From: Planctomycetota bacterium
Lineage (GTDB): Bacteria; Planctomycetota; Phycisphaerae; SM23-33
Reading direction: 5' to 3'
Length of the DNA stretch: 10,113 bases
Assembly (NCBI GenBank): GCA_003644335.1
Contig: QNCB01000018.1
Span: 1-10,113, forward strand
Part shown: piece after piece, positions 1 through 6,396 of the stretch
How the letters are laid out: every line of letters starts with the position of its first letter
How positions within the stretch are numbered: the stretch's first letter is position 1
Position numbers and translations under genes: made by a program
Notes under the pieces: model-generated
The model's input: only the letters and a program-made list of their open reading frames with translations
Database searches by the model: none
Told to the model about the DNA's origin: nothing

Positions 1-465
1 AAATGGGAGCTGCACCGCACGCTGATGCGAGACGTCGTAGCCTTCGACCCGACGCTGCTGAACTACAGCGGGCGGTGGTGGCTATTCGCAAACATTGTGG
101 AAAATCCCGGCGCGTCATACAACGACGAGCTGTTCCTGTTCTGGGCCGGCGAGCCGACCAGCTGCGACTGGCAGCCGCACGATTGCAACCCGATAGTCTC
201 CGACGTCCGCCGGGCCAGGTCAGCTGGGCGGATATTCAGCCAGGACGGCAAGCTGTATCGACCCGCTCAGGACTGCTCGGGAGAGTATGGCCAGGCTCTG
301 GCGATACAGGAAATCCAAACCCTCACCGAAACCCAATACGCCGAGCGAGAAGCCGCAGAAATAAAACCCACCTGGTCGCCAAAAATAAAATGCGTCCACA
401 CCCTAAGCCAAGCCGGCGACCTGACCGCCATCGACATACGACTAGACCGCCGAAAGGTTTTGTAA
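1..465 (+). CDS. GINT1-like sugar-binding/glycosidase-fold protein, C-terminal part (5' end outside window)
   Basis: The frame is open from base 1 (K-W-E-L-H-R-T-L-M-R-D-V) to a TAA at 463-465, so this is the last 154 codons of a longer gene. The first internal ATG (base 25) is not taken as the start because the homologous-looking sequence begins before it. Visible motifs are AFDPTLL, GRWWLFANI, DELFLFWAG, NPIVSDVRRARSAGRIF and GKLYRPAQDCS. From memory this pattern matches the beta-propeller-like domain found in glucosamine inositolphosphorylceramide transferase 1-type N-termini, and in bacterial proteins where it follows a formyltransferase-like domain. The domain resembles glycosidase family 43 folds and is presumed to bind or process sugars, possibly in surface-polysaccharide synthesis. 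The family call is recognition by eye and the function is inferred. The start and any N-terminal domain lie outside the window. A TCAGT-type repeat begins three bases after the stop. Confidence 0.65.
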   Translation, partial: KWELHRTLMRDVVAFDPTLLNYSGRWWLFANIVENPGASYNDELFLFWAGEPTSCDWQPHDCNPIVSDVRRARSAGRIFSQDGKLYRPAQDCSGEYGQALAIQEIQTLTETQYAEREAAEIKPTWSPKIKCVHTLSQAGDLTAIDIRLDRRKVL

Positions 466-468
466 CAA

Positions 469-498
469 CAGTTATCAGCCGTCAGTTATCAGCAAAAA
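469..498 (+). repeat. TCAGT-type spacer repeat followed by an A-rich tract
   Basis: The 18-mer CAGTTATCAGCCGTCAGT at 469-486 recurs exactly at 5753-5770. Here it is extended by TATCAGC and an A-rich AAAAACAAAAAA tract. Both copies start within a few bases of a stop codon. The rest of this spacer (to 638) has two GCCTAATCC-like units (about 529-549) and is otherwise AT-rich. Confidence 0.75.
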
Positions 499-626
499 CA
501 AAAAACCACAGCACCCGTGCCTATTGCCTAATCCCTATTTGCCTAATCCAGAAATTTCCGCTTTCCTTTGGCTTGCCGATTGCGTTAAATATAGGCAACC
601 TGTTTACGAGTAATCTGAACCTGTAT

Positions 627-630
627 GGAG
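627..630 (+). promoter_or_regulatory. Ribosome binding site of the hydrolase gene
   Basis: GGAG lies 8 bases before the ATG at 639. It decides the start: the same frame is open back to base 3, but no start upstream has such a site and that upstream sequence lies over the preceding gene and a repeat-bearing spacer. Confidence 0.6.
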
Positions 631-638
631 ACGGAACC

Positions 639-1574
639 ATGAAACGAATAATCGCGACTCTTGCATTGCTGGCCATGGCCTTGCCCCTGGGGTGTAGCCA
701 GGATTTCTACGCCAAAACGATCGTCGAGTCCAAAACCTCGCCGCAAAATATGGTGCTGATGGGCCTGACCGGTTCGGGCGAACATCTCCAAGCCAAGGGC
801 GTCATCAGTTTGCATCAGCGGTTCGACAGGCCCGATGGCGTGGAGATCGACGCCTGGGTCATCAACGCCAAGGCTACCCCCGCCAGCGGCACGGTCGTGC
901 TGCTGCATGGCGAGGAGCAATGCAAAGCCAACTATCTGGGCATGGGCAAGAACCTCGCCAAAATGGGCTACGACGTCGTGCTGATAGACCTCCGCAGCCA
1001 CGGCAAGAGCACGGGCAAATACGTTACCCTCGGCGCGAAGGAAAAGCTGGACGTCAAAGCCATCGTCAACACTCTCGCGGGTGAGAAAAAGATTGCCGCT
1101 GGGCCTTTGTACGTTTTCGGCGCGACCTTCGGTGCAGCGACGGCTTTGCAATATGCCGCCATCGAGCCTAAGGTTGCTGGGGTTGTGGTTATCGCGCCGT
1201 GGAAAGACGCAGCCTCGGTAGCTCGGCGGAAGTTGTTCCTGGCTGGTCTTAGCATGAAGCCCGAGGATTTCCAGGACGTGATGGACAAGGCAGGCAAGTT
1301 GGCCGATTTCGACCCGGCTGCGACCTCGGCATTCAACGACGCGGCCAAGCTCAAGTGTCCCGTGTATATCATCCATGGCCTGCTCGACCTGGCAGTGCCA
1401 CTGGACGACAGCAAGGCGATACTCTCGCAAATCCCAGGCCCGAAAAAACTCAAGGTAATCATGCCGGGCCCGGAACAAATAGCAGTGGGCCTAAGCTTGG
1501 AAACCTGGGTGCCGAAACAAATCGACATGGTCGCAAAAGGCAAACTGACCAGTAGCGAAAAAAATGCCCAATGA
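639..1574 (+). CDS. Lipoprotein-like alpha/beta-hydrolase-fold protein with degenerate triad
   Basis: The protein is 311 residues. The start is the ATG at 639 because of the GGAG 8 bases upstream and the signal peptide that follows: MKR, a hydrophobic run, then LPLGC with Cys19 as a possible lipidation site. The lipobox is imperfect, so secretion is likelier than lipidation is proven. The body is an alpha/beta-hydrolase core: VVLLHGE (His90-Gly91, oxyanion-hole loop), GYDVVLIDLRSHGKS (strand and loop typical of the family), a nucleophile-elbow region reading FGATFGAA (about 160-167), and HGLLDLAVP with the expected acid at Asp250. The nucleophile position holds Thr163, not Ser, and the expected catalytic His near the C-terminus is replaced in the segment MPGPEQ (Gln280). 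The protein may therefore be a non-catalytic binding or scaffold member, or use other residues. It stands alone between repeat-bearing spacers. The substrate is unknown. Confidence 0.85.
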   Translation: MKRIIATLALLAMALPLGCSQDFYAKTIVESKTSPQNMVLMGLTGSGEHLQAKGVISLHQRFDRPDGVEIDAWVINAKATPASGTVVLLHGEEQCKANYLGMGKNLAKMGYDVVLIDLRSHGKSTGKYVTLGAKEKLDVKAIVNTLAGEKKIAAGPLYVFGATFGAATALQYAAIEPKVAGVVVIAPWKDAASVARRKLFLAGLSMKPEDFQDVMDKAGKLADFDPAATSAFNDAAKLKCPVYIIHGLLDLAVPLDDSKAILSQIPGPKKLKVIMPGPEQIAVGLSLETWVPKQIDMVAKGKLTSSEKNAQ

Positions 1575-1635
1575 CCAAGTGCCCAAATATCAATGACGAA
1601 TTTCGAAATCAGAATGACGGAAAAAGGTTGAGAAA

Positions 1636-1700
1636 AACCGTGAACGGTTAAGTTTTTTCAAAAATATCCGTGTTTATCCGTGGTTCGCTCTTTCTGCTTT
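1636..1700. repeat. Degenerate spacer modules (CCGTGAACGGTTAAG and CCGTG-type runs)
   Basis: AACCGTGAACGGTT is a near-perfect palindrome around a GA centre, at about 1638-1651. It resembles CCGTGAACAGTTACC at about 6075-6089. It is followed by ATCCGTG runs (about 1665-1685) that, read on the - strand, look like the CCACGGATTACACTG module at about 5789-5805. No protein or RNA gene is visible here. Confidence 0.5.
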
Positions 1701-1742
1701 TACTGACTACTGACTACTGAATACTGAATACTGAATACTGAA
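1701..1742 (+). repeat. Six perfect 7-bp tandem units abutting the guaA start
   Basis: The array is two TACTGAC units followed by four TACTGAA units without interruption. It ends two bases before the guaA ATG, leaving no recognisable Shine-Dalgarno sequence. Read on the - strand it is a TTCAGTA/GTCAGTA run, the same family as the TCAGT-type repeats elsewhere in the window. Copy number could vary by slippage. Confidence 0.9.
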
Positions 1743-1744
1743 AT

Positions 1745-3304
1745 ATGACTACATCGGCAGAACAATCGGAAACTATTATCATCCTGGACTTTGGCTCGCA
1801 GTACGCCCAGCTGATAGCCCGGCGGGTGCGTGAGAAGAAGGTTTACAGCGTTTTGGCTCGGCCTGGCGTTTCCCCGGCAGAGCTGGCAGAGCTGAACCCG
1901 AAGGGCATTATCTTCACGGGAGGGCCAGCCAGCGTCTACGAAGACGGCGCGCCGAAGTTCAACCCCGAGCTTCTCGACATGGGCGTGCCTATTCTCGGAA
2001 TTTGCTACGGCATGCAGATAGCCTGCCAATCGCTCGGCGCGGAAATTTCGCCCGCTACAAATCGAGAGTTTGGCCGGGCTACGCTGGAGGTTCTCGACCA
2101 GGGCGGCCTGCTGAAAAATGTGCCCGCACAAACCAGCGTCTGGATGAGCCATGGCGACCAGCTGAAGGACATCGGCGGCGATTTCGTATCGCTAGCCCGC
2201 ACGCCCAACTGCCCCTTTGCAGCGGTGCGACACAAAACCAAGCCATTCTTCGGCGTGCAATTTCACCCGGAAGTTACGCACACGCCGCACGGGTCGGAAA
2301 TTTTCGAGAACTTCCTCTACGACATCTGTGGCTGTCGGGGCCTGTGGCAGATGAGCACGTTCGTCGACTCGGTCGTCGAAGACGTCGCCCGTCGCGTCGG
2401 GCCCGGCGAGCAAGTCATCTGCGGCCTGTCCGGCGGGGTAGACTCCTCCGTCGTGGCAGCAATGCTGCACAAAGCAATCGGCGAAAGACTATCGTGCATC
2501 TTCGTGGACAATGGCTTGCTGCGGCTGAACGAGGTCGAGCTGGTCGAGCAGACCTTCGGCGATCATTTCAAAATCAATCTCACCACCGTCCCTGCCGCGG
2601 ACGATTTTCTCGGCAAGCTCCGCGGCGTAACCGACCCGCAAACCAAGCGGAAAATCACAGGCCATGCGTTTATCGACGCCTTCAAAACAGCTGCGAAAAA
2701 AATCCCCAACGCAAAGTTCCTCGCCCAGGGCACGTTGTATCCCGATGTGGTCGAGTCCGGCTATTCCCTGGCCGGAGAGGCTGCGAACATCAAACTGCAT
2801 CACAATGTCGGCGGGCTGCCAGCGGAGCTAGGTTTCGAACTTATCGAACCGTTGCGAGACCTTTTTAAGGACGAAGTCCGCCGGGCTGGCGAGCTGCTGG
2901 GCCTGCCGAGCGAGTTGGTCTGGCGACATCCATTCCCCGGGCCGGGCCTGGCTGTGCGGTGCATAAGCGACATCACGAAGGACAAGCTCGACATCCTCCG
3001 CAAGGCTGATAATATCCTGCTGGAGGAAATCACCGCCAACGGCCTGTATCGCAAGACTTCTCAAACATTCGCTGTGCTGCTGCCGGTGCAGTCCGTCGGC
3101 GTGATGGGCGATGGCAGAACCTACGAAAATGTAATCGCTATCCGCTCGGTCGATACGAACGATTTTATGACAGCTGACTGGTCGCGGATTCCGTATAATG
3201 TACTGGCGACAATTTCCAACCGCATCATCAACGAAGTGAGAGGCGTAAACCGAGTGGTCTACGATATCTCGTCAAAACCCCCAGCCACGATAGAGTGGGA
3301 ATGA
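1745..3304 (+). CDS. guaA: GMP synthase (glutamine-hydrolysing)
   Basis: The 519-residue cytoplasmic enzyme converts XMP, ATP and glutamine to GMP, the last step of guanine nucleotide synthesis. The length is normal for the family (about 510-530). The N-terminal class I glutamine amidotransferase domain runs to about residue 200, with nucleophile Cys87 in GICYGMQ and the His174/Glu176 pair in QFHPEV. The ATP-pyrophosphatase domain follows, with its P-loop SGGVDSS at 229-235. The C-terminal dimerisation and substrate-binding domain contains [12 protein letters not shown] and ends in the family-typical PATIEWE. All key residues are present, so the enzyme should be active. The ATG at 1745 is the only start that fits the N-terminal [12 protein letters not shown]. 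The upstream sequence is a tandem repeat with no Shine-Dalgarno motif, which is unusual for a housekeeping gene. No purine riboswitch is evident upstream. The gene is probably monocistronic, because a repeat-filled 331-bp spacer follows. Confidence 0.97.
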   Translation: MTTSAEQSETIIILDFGSQYAQLIARRVREKKVYSVLARPGVSPAELAELNPKGIIFTGGPASVYEDGAPKFNPELLDMGVPILGICYGMQIACQSLGAEISPATNREFGRATLEVLDQGGLLKNVPAQTSVWMSHGDQLKDIGGDFVSLARTPNCPFAAVRHKTKPFFGVQFHPEVTHTPHGSEIFENFLYDICGCRGLWQMSTFVDSVVEDVARRVGPGEQVICGLSGGVDSSVVAAMLHKAIGERLSCIFVDNGLLRLNEVELVEQTFGDHFKINLTTVPAADDFLGKLRGVTDPQTKRKITGHAFIDAFKTAAKKIPNAKFLAQGTLYPDVVESGYSLAGEAANIKLHHNVGGLPAELGFELIEPLRDLFKDEVRRAGELLGLPSELVWRHPFPGPGLAVRCISDITKDKLDILRKADNILLEEITANGLYRKTSQTFAVLLPVQSVGVMGDGRTYENVIAIRSVDTNDFMTADWSRIPYNVLATISNRIINEVRGVNRVVYDISSKPPATIEWE

Positions 3305-3438
3305 TTCTTATTTCGGATTTTTGATTTTGGATTGTTGGCTACGCAAAAATGCACCATGAAGCACATGAAGAGCATGAAGTTCTTTTTTTGTTATCTAAAA
3401 AAATCTAACACAGGTATCCCGTAGTACGGTGGACAGGC
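3305..3438. repeat. AT-rich spacer after guaA with an ATGAAG-type repeat
   Basis: The stretch begins with ATTTCGGATTTTTGATTTTGG. A 56-bp segment at 3337-3392 follows, containing ATGAAG at 9-bp spacing (ATGAAGCAC, ATGAAGAGC, ATGAAGTTC). A second copy lies inverted at 6020-6075. No coding region or convincing terminator is seen here. Confidence 0.6.
3337..3392 (+). repeat. 56-bp dispersed repeat, copy A
   Basis: It runs from GGCTAC to CTTTTTTTGTT and aligns without gaps to the reverse complement of 6020-6075, with 6 mismatches by my count. The two copies are in different intergenic spacers and in opposite orientation. Confidence 0.8.
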
Positions 3439-3603
3439 AGCTCCGTAGGAGCGATATCTTTGTAGTAATGCGATTGTATAATATGTTTAGCTCCGTAGGA
3501 GCGGCATCTTTGTGTTGGCTTTGGAACAGTTTAAGATGTCGCTCCTACGGAGCTTGGTTCGTAGCAGTCTTTTTTTCTACAAAGATGTCGCTCCTACGGA
3601 GCT
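3439..3603. repeat. Cluster of four palindromic GCTCCGTAGGAGC repeats (BIME/REP-like)
   Basis: Four copies of a repeat of about 27 bp are present: + orientation at 3439-3465 and 3489-3514, - orientation at 3531-3554 and 3577-3603. Each has the core GCTCCGTAGGAGC, itself a 5-bp-stem hairpin with a GTA loop, followed by a GACATCTTTGTAG-like tail. Copies 1 and 4 are inverted matches over 27 bp with one mismatch. Copies 2 and 3 form a second, inner inverted pair. The whole 165-bp block could fold as a long cruciform. The last copy ends 32 bases before the HEAT gene start, so it would lie in or near that gene's leader. Resemblance to dispersed REP-type palindromes is an inference. Confidence 0.9.
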
Positions 3604-3635
3604 AAAAAAATGCGGATTTTTGAGAAACTGGTGCA

Positions 3636-4844
3636 ATGGATATTTTTTTTGAAAAGACGTCGCGGAGATTGGCTTTGGGCGTTTTTGTATTGTCTGTGGC
3701 CTTTGGATTTTGTCTCCATGGGTTTGCCCAGGCTGGGGCGGGAGGCTGGGACGCCGAGCCTGATGACGCCAAACCTTCTGCCAAGCGGGCTGACAGCGAC
3801 AAGCCGGGCAAGGACGCCAAACAGCCTGACGATAAGTCCCCTGCCAAGGACTCCGCCAAGTCGCAGGTGGATATCTCCGATCTGCTGGAATTGCTGAGCG
3901 ACGACAACGATGAGGTTCGTCTCTCTGCCGCACAAAGGCTAGGCCTGGCGGGCAATACCCAGGCTGTCAAGCCTTTGATGCAAACGTTGGCCAACGACGC
4001 GAGCGTCTCCGTCCGCTACGGAGCAGCTGTGGCCCTTGGGCTGTTGAAATCTCCCCTGGCTCTCGAGCCTTTGGTCGCAGCGATAAAGGAAGACGACGAG
4101 TCTCTCCGCACTGCTGCAGCCCAGGCCCTGGGCACACTGGGCGACGCCCAGGCCATTACGCCCCTGCAAGCTGCGGCCAAGCGAGACAAGAGCGAACTCG
4201 TGCGGGCAGCTGCAGCCAAGTCGCTGGGGATGCTGGGCGAGAAACGTGCCGCCGCGACGCTACGAGCTATGCTTGGGCGAGACAAAAGCGAGCTTGTGCG
4301 AACCGAGGCAGCCACGGCCCTGGGCAACCTGGGCGACAAACGCTCAGCCAAAACACTCGGCAAGATTGTGCTGAGAGACAAAGACGAAGCCCTCCGCCTG
4401 GCCTCTGCCGAGGCGCTGGGCAAACTCGACGAGAAAAAAATCACGCAAAAGGTAGCTATCGCCCTGCTGGAACAGCCACCCACCGACGAGGCGGAATCCA
4501 AATGGCAGGAGCAACTCAACCGGGCTGAGCTGCTAGCCAGGCTGGGCCCAAACGCCATGCGGATATTGGCTACCGCTACCAAACACAAAAAACGCCACGT
4601 CCGCAAATTGGCAATCACAGCCTTGGGAATATCGCGGGACAAACGAGCCTTGGTCGTGCTGATAACCGCTACGAAAAGTCCCAACACATCCGACCGCTGG
4701 AACGCTGTGCACGCCCTGGGCAGGCTGGGCGACAAACGAGCCTTGCCGCACCTTAAAACTCTCCTGGAAGATCGAGACGACAGCATACGAGAAATCGCCC
4801 GACACGCGATCAAGCTGATAAACAAAGCCAATGAGCAACGCTGA
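3636..4844 (+). CDS. Exported HEAT-repeat protein
   Basis: The protein is 402 residues. An in-frame TGA at 3621-3623 makes the ATG at 3636 the first possible start; the Shine-Dalgarno signal is weak. Residues 1-33 look like a Sec signal peptide (RR, then LALGVFVLSVAFGF, then AQA). A low-complexity linker rich in Asp, Lys, Pro and Ala follows (about 38-77). From about residue 78 to the end there are HEAT/PBS-lyase-type helical repeats of about 31-32 residues, recognisable by VRxxAAxALGxLGDxxAxxPL. Two adjacent repeats share RDKSELVR exactly 32 residues apart (183-190 and 215-222), suggesting recent unit duplication. A less regular stretch (about 280-305) interrupts the repeats. The protein is probably a periplasmic protein-interaction scaffold; its partner cannot be told. 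It overlaps the downstream glycosyltransferase by 14 bp, implying coupled expression. Confidence 0.88.
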   Translation: MDIFFEKTSRRLALGVFVLSVAFGFCLHGFAQAGAGGWDAEPDDAKPSAKRADSDKPGKDAKQPDDKSPAKDSAKSQVDISDLLELLSDDNDEVRLSAAQRLGLAGNTQAVKPLMQTLANDASVSVRYGAAVALGLLKSPLALEPLVAAIKEDDESLRTAAAQALGTLGDAQAITPLQAAAKRDKSELVRAAAAKSLGMLGEKRAAATLRAMLGRDKSELVRTEAATALGNLGDKRSAKTLGKIVLRDKDEALRLASAEALGKLDEKKITQKVAIALLEQPPTDEAESKWQEQLNRAELLARLGPNAMRILATATKHKKRHVRKLAITALGISRDKRALVVLITATKSPNTSDRWNAVHALGRLGDKRALPHLKTLLEDRDDSIREIARHAIKLINKANEQR

Positions 4845-5751
4845 AAACCAAACGCACGAGTGCATGTTCTCGGTAATCATGCCGGTTTACAATCACGCCG
4901 ACTACCTGGGCCAGGCCATCGAGTCGGTCCTGGGCCAGACCTGCGAAGACTGGGAACTAATAATCGTGGACGACGGCTCGACTGATGGCTCAGGCGAGAT
5001 AGCCCAGCGATTCGCCCAGCAAGACGGGCGAATAAAAGTCCTTACTCAGCCAAACGCGGGCCCAGCCAGGGCTCGCAACACCGCACTAGCCAAGGCGCGG
5101 GGACGCTGGCTTGCCTTTATCGACAGCGACGACATCTACCTGCCAGATGCGCTCGAGCAGTTCGCATCGCGCATCCTGTCAAACCCAGCTGCGTCGTTTT
5201 TCCATGGCTATCGACATCGGCTCGACGCCGACGGAACCGTTACCGAACTGGCGGGGCAGTATCAGGACAAGCCCAGCGGCCCGGCGGAACTTTTTGGGCG
5301 AATGTATCTCTCGCACCTGTGCGTATGTTGGCGGCGGAGCCTGCTGGAGACGCTCATAGGCTACGACGAATCACTACGAAACTGTGAGGATTACGAACTC
5401 TATCTCCGCATGAGCCTGGAGACGCAATTTTATCCCATCGGCGTAGCGACAGGCCTGCGACGGAGACACGATAAAAATCTCTCGAAACAAACCGGAGCCT
5501 CCCGCCTGCAGGAAGCCCGGATACTGCAACGGTTCATCGAAACCCAGGGCGGGCGTGCTGTCGTACCGCCCGAAATAGTCTCAACCAGGCTGGCCAAATT
5601 GTATTACTCATCGGGCAGACAATATTTCAAAGCCCGCCAATATCGACAAGCAATCCAAGCCCTCAACAAGTCCGCCAAGTTCAGACGAACCCTCAAAGCA
5701 ACAGCACTAAACCTGCTAGCCCACATCCTCCTGCCATTGGGAAAAAAGTAA
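4831..5751 (+). CDS. Family 2 glycosyltransferase
   Basis: The protein is 306 residues with a GT-A fold. It opens with the family signature FSVIMPVYNHADYLGQAIES (13-32). The nucleotide-sugar site VDDGSTD follows (46-52), then GPARARNTAL, and the metal-binding DxD motif in FIDSDD (96-101). The later acidic CEDYELYLRM (Glu186/Asp187 as likely base) and the RRRHDKNLSK segment match active inverting GT2 enzymes. There is no transmembrane segment, so it should act in the cytoplasm, probably adding one sugar to a lipid-linked or surface glycan. Residues from about 255 (LYYSSGRQYFKARQYRQAIQALNKSA) look like one TPR-like hairpin. The ATG at 4831 lies inside the end of the HEAT gene without a clear ribosome site, suggesting translational coupling. 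Met12 (base 4864) is an alternative start. Donor and acceptor sugars are unknown. Confidence 0.93.
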   Translation: MSNAENQTHECMFSVIMPVYNHADYLGQAIESVLGQTCEDWELIIVDDGSTDGSGEIAQRFAQQDGRIKVLTQPNAGPARARNTALAKARGRWLAFIDSDDIYLPDALEQFASRILSNPAASFFHGYRHRLDADGTVTELAGQYQDKPSGPAELFGRMYLSHLCVCWRRSLLETLIGYDESLRNCEDYELYLRMSLETQFYPIGVATGLRRRHDKNLSKQTGASRLQEARILQRFIETQGGRAVVPPEIVSTRLAKLYYSSGRQYFKARQYRQAIQALNKSAKFRRTLKATALNLLAHILLPLGKK

Positions 5752-5752
5752 T

Positions 5753-5781
5753 CAGTTATCAGCCGTCAGTAAAAACAAAAA
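5753..5781 (+). repeat. TCAGT-type spacer repeat, second exact copy
   Basis: CAGTTATCAGCCGTCAGT (5753-5770) is identical to 469-486. It is followed by AAAAACAAAAAC and starts one base after the GT2 stop codon. Confidence 0.8.
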
Positions 5782-5844
5782 CAGCAGCCCACGGATTACA
5801 CTGATTGAAAAGAGATTACACGGTTTTTTTTGATTAAACAAAAC

Positions 5845-5870
5845 GACGGGTGGCATGGCTACACCGCGGC
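5845..5870 (+). repeat. CGGGTGGCATGGCTAC module, copy 1 of 2
   Basis: GACGGGTGGCATGGCTAC followed by ACCGCGG resembles 6444-6469 (about 20 of 25 positions equal, same orientation). The second copy lies just after the rsmA stop. Confidence 0.5.
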
Positions 5871-5887
5871 TGTTTGTAGGATAGCCT

Positions 5888-5901
5888 GGGGGCTGCCCCC
5901 C
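5888..5901. terminator. Possible GC hairpin after the GT2 gene
   Basis: GGGGG-CTG-CCCCC is a perfect 5-bp stem with a 3-base loop. There is no T-tract after it, so a role in termination between the converging genes is only a suggestion. Confidence 0.25.
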
Positions 5902-5903
5902 GT

Positions 5904-6005
5904 GTCATTCCCGCGCAGGCGGGAATCCAGGGGTGCTCGCCGGGTTTCAAACTTGCCCGAGGAATGACAAGAAGAAGAGTTGATTACCGCCTGCGCGGGA
6001 ATGAC
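5904..6005. repeat. Pair of inverted ATTCCCGC palindromes (dRS3-like)
   Basis: ATTCCCGCGCAGGCGGGAAT at 5907-5926 is an 8-bp stem with a GCAG loop. An inverted copy with one change lies at 5983-6002, and the matching outer GTC/GAC bases extend both to 23 bp (5904-5926, 5983-6005). The two arms are separated by 56 bases. The sequence resembles the ATTCCCGCGNAGGCGGGAAT repeats known from Neisseria and many other bacteria. It may also act as a bidirectional stop between converging genes. Confidence 0.75.
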
Positions 6006-6019
6006 AAAGAAAAAAGAAA

Positions 6020-6075
6020 AACAAAAAAAGAACTCCATGCTCTTCATGTACTTTATGGTGAATTTTCGTGTAGCC
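6020..6075 (-). repeat. 56-bp dispersed repeat, copy B
   Basis: This is the reverse complement of 3337-3392 with 6 mismatches by my count. It contains CATGCTCTTCATG and ends in GTAGCC. Confidence 0.8.
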
Positions 6076-6130
6076 GTGAACAGTTACCTTTGTTCTTGTT
6101 TTGAACATTTGAATTTTGAACATTCGGTAT

Positions 6131-6396
6131 TAGGGGTATCTAATGGACTCAACCACCACTACCTGTTGGGGTGGATTAATTGCTTGTATGACGTCGGTTC
6201 CACCTGTCCCATGCCTGAGACGCCTGGCAATGCGGGCAGACGAACCCGTTTGACCATTGTAATCCGAACAGGTAGCGACGACATGTCTCTTTGTCGCCGA
6301 AGCGCCGTTCGAGTTCCAATGCCGCATGCGGGTAATCCTCGCTCATTGTTCACTACACTACAGGATGTGGTCGATTGAGTCAACCAGATACCCCTG
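6131..6396 (-). mobile_element. 266-bp MITE-like element derived from an IS1595-family insertion sequence
   Basis: The ends are inverted repeats: TAGGGGTATCT on the left (6131-6141) and, on the opposite strand, CAGGGGTATCT on the right (6396-6386). Similarity continues inward (GACTCAA, then CCAC), about 18 of 22 outer positions. The element is flanked by the 8-bp direct repeat TTCGGTAT at 6123-6130 and 6397-6404, as expected for target duplication; IS1595-family elements usually make 8-bp duplications. Inside, on the - strand, is a remnant of the start of an IS1595-type transposase. Most of the transposase gene is missing, so the copy is non-autonomous. Confidence 0.85.
6176..6346 (-). pseudogene. 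Truncated IS1595-family transposase (N-terminal remnant)
   Basis: The frame is ATG at 6346-6344 to TAA at 6178-6176, giving 56 residues. It reads MSEDYPHAALELERRFGDKE, then TCRRYLFGLQWSNGFVCPHC and QASQAWDRW. This matches the usual start of IS1595 transposases: an acidic/aromatic lead, the F-[x]5-C-x-x-YLF-x-LxW segment, then G-F-x-CPxC of the zinc ribbon (Cys37 and Cys40). The second zinc-binding pair and the whole DDE/DDN catalytic domain are missing, since the frame stops soon after the first CxxC. This is best read as an internally deleted insertion sequence. No ribosome site is visible before the ATG. The remnant might still give a short zinc-knuckle peptide, but I regard it as non-functional. 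The family call is from memory of the pattern. Confidence 0.8.

Larger units (their letters stand above)
5752..6130. other. Repeat-filled convergent spacer, left part
   Basis: This part of the 730-bp spacer between the converging GT2 and rsmA genes holds no gene I can support. In order it contains a TCAGT-type repeat and A-rich tract (5753-5781), CACGGATTACACTGATT-type sequence (about 5789-5822), a CGGGTGGCATGGCTAC segment (5845-5870), a GGGGG-CTG-CCCCC hairpin (5888-5900), two ATTCCCGC hairpins (5904-5926 and 5983-6005), the inverted 56-bp repeat (6020-6075) and GAACATTTGAATTTTGAACATT. Confidence 0.7.

Noticed and set aside
3..638. N-terminal extension of the hydrolase frame back to base 3
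   Set aside because: It overlaps the GINT1-like gene and a repeat spacer, and the translation is low-quality Arg-rich sequence. The ATG at 639 has a ribosome site and a signal peptide.
585..1478. 297-residue open frame on the - strand
   Set aside because: It is antisense to the hydrolase gene, which has a signal peptide, a ribosome site and family motifs. The antisense product shows none.
1575..1744. Purine-type riboswitch upstream of guaA
   Set aside because: The spacer is made of tandem and degenerate repeats, and I see no conserved riboswitch core or expression platform.
2002..2868. 288-residue open frame inside guaA in another frame
   Set aside because: The Arg-rich translation has no motif, and guaA is complete in its own frame.
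3439..3603. CRISPR array
   Set aside because: There are four repeats, but two are inverted relative to the others and the spacers are of unequal length (23, 16 and 22 bases). No cas genes are present.
6131..6396. Small RNA gene between the converging operons
   Set aside because: The fold potential is explained by the terminal inverted repeats of the mobile element, and the inside reads as a transposase remnant.
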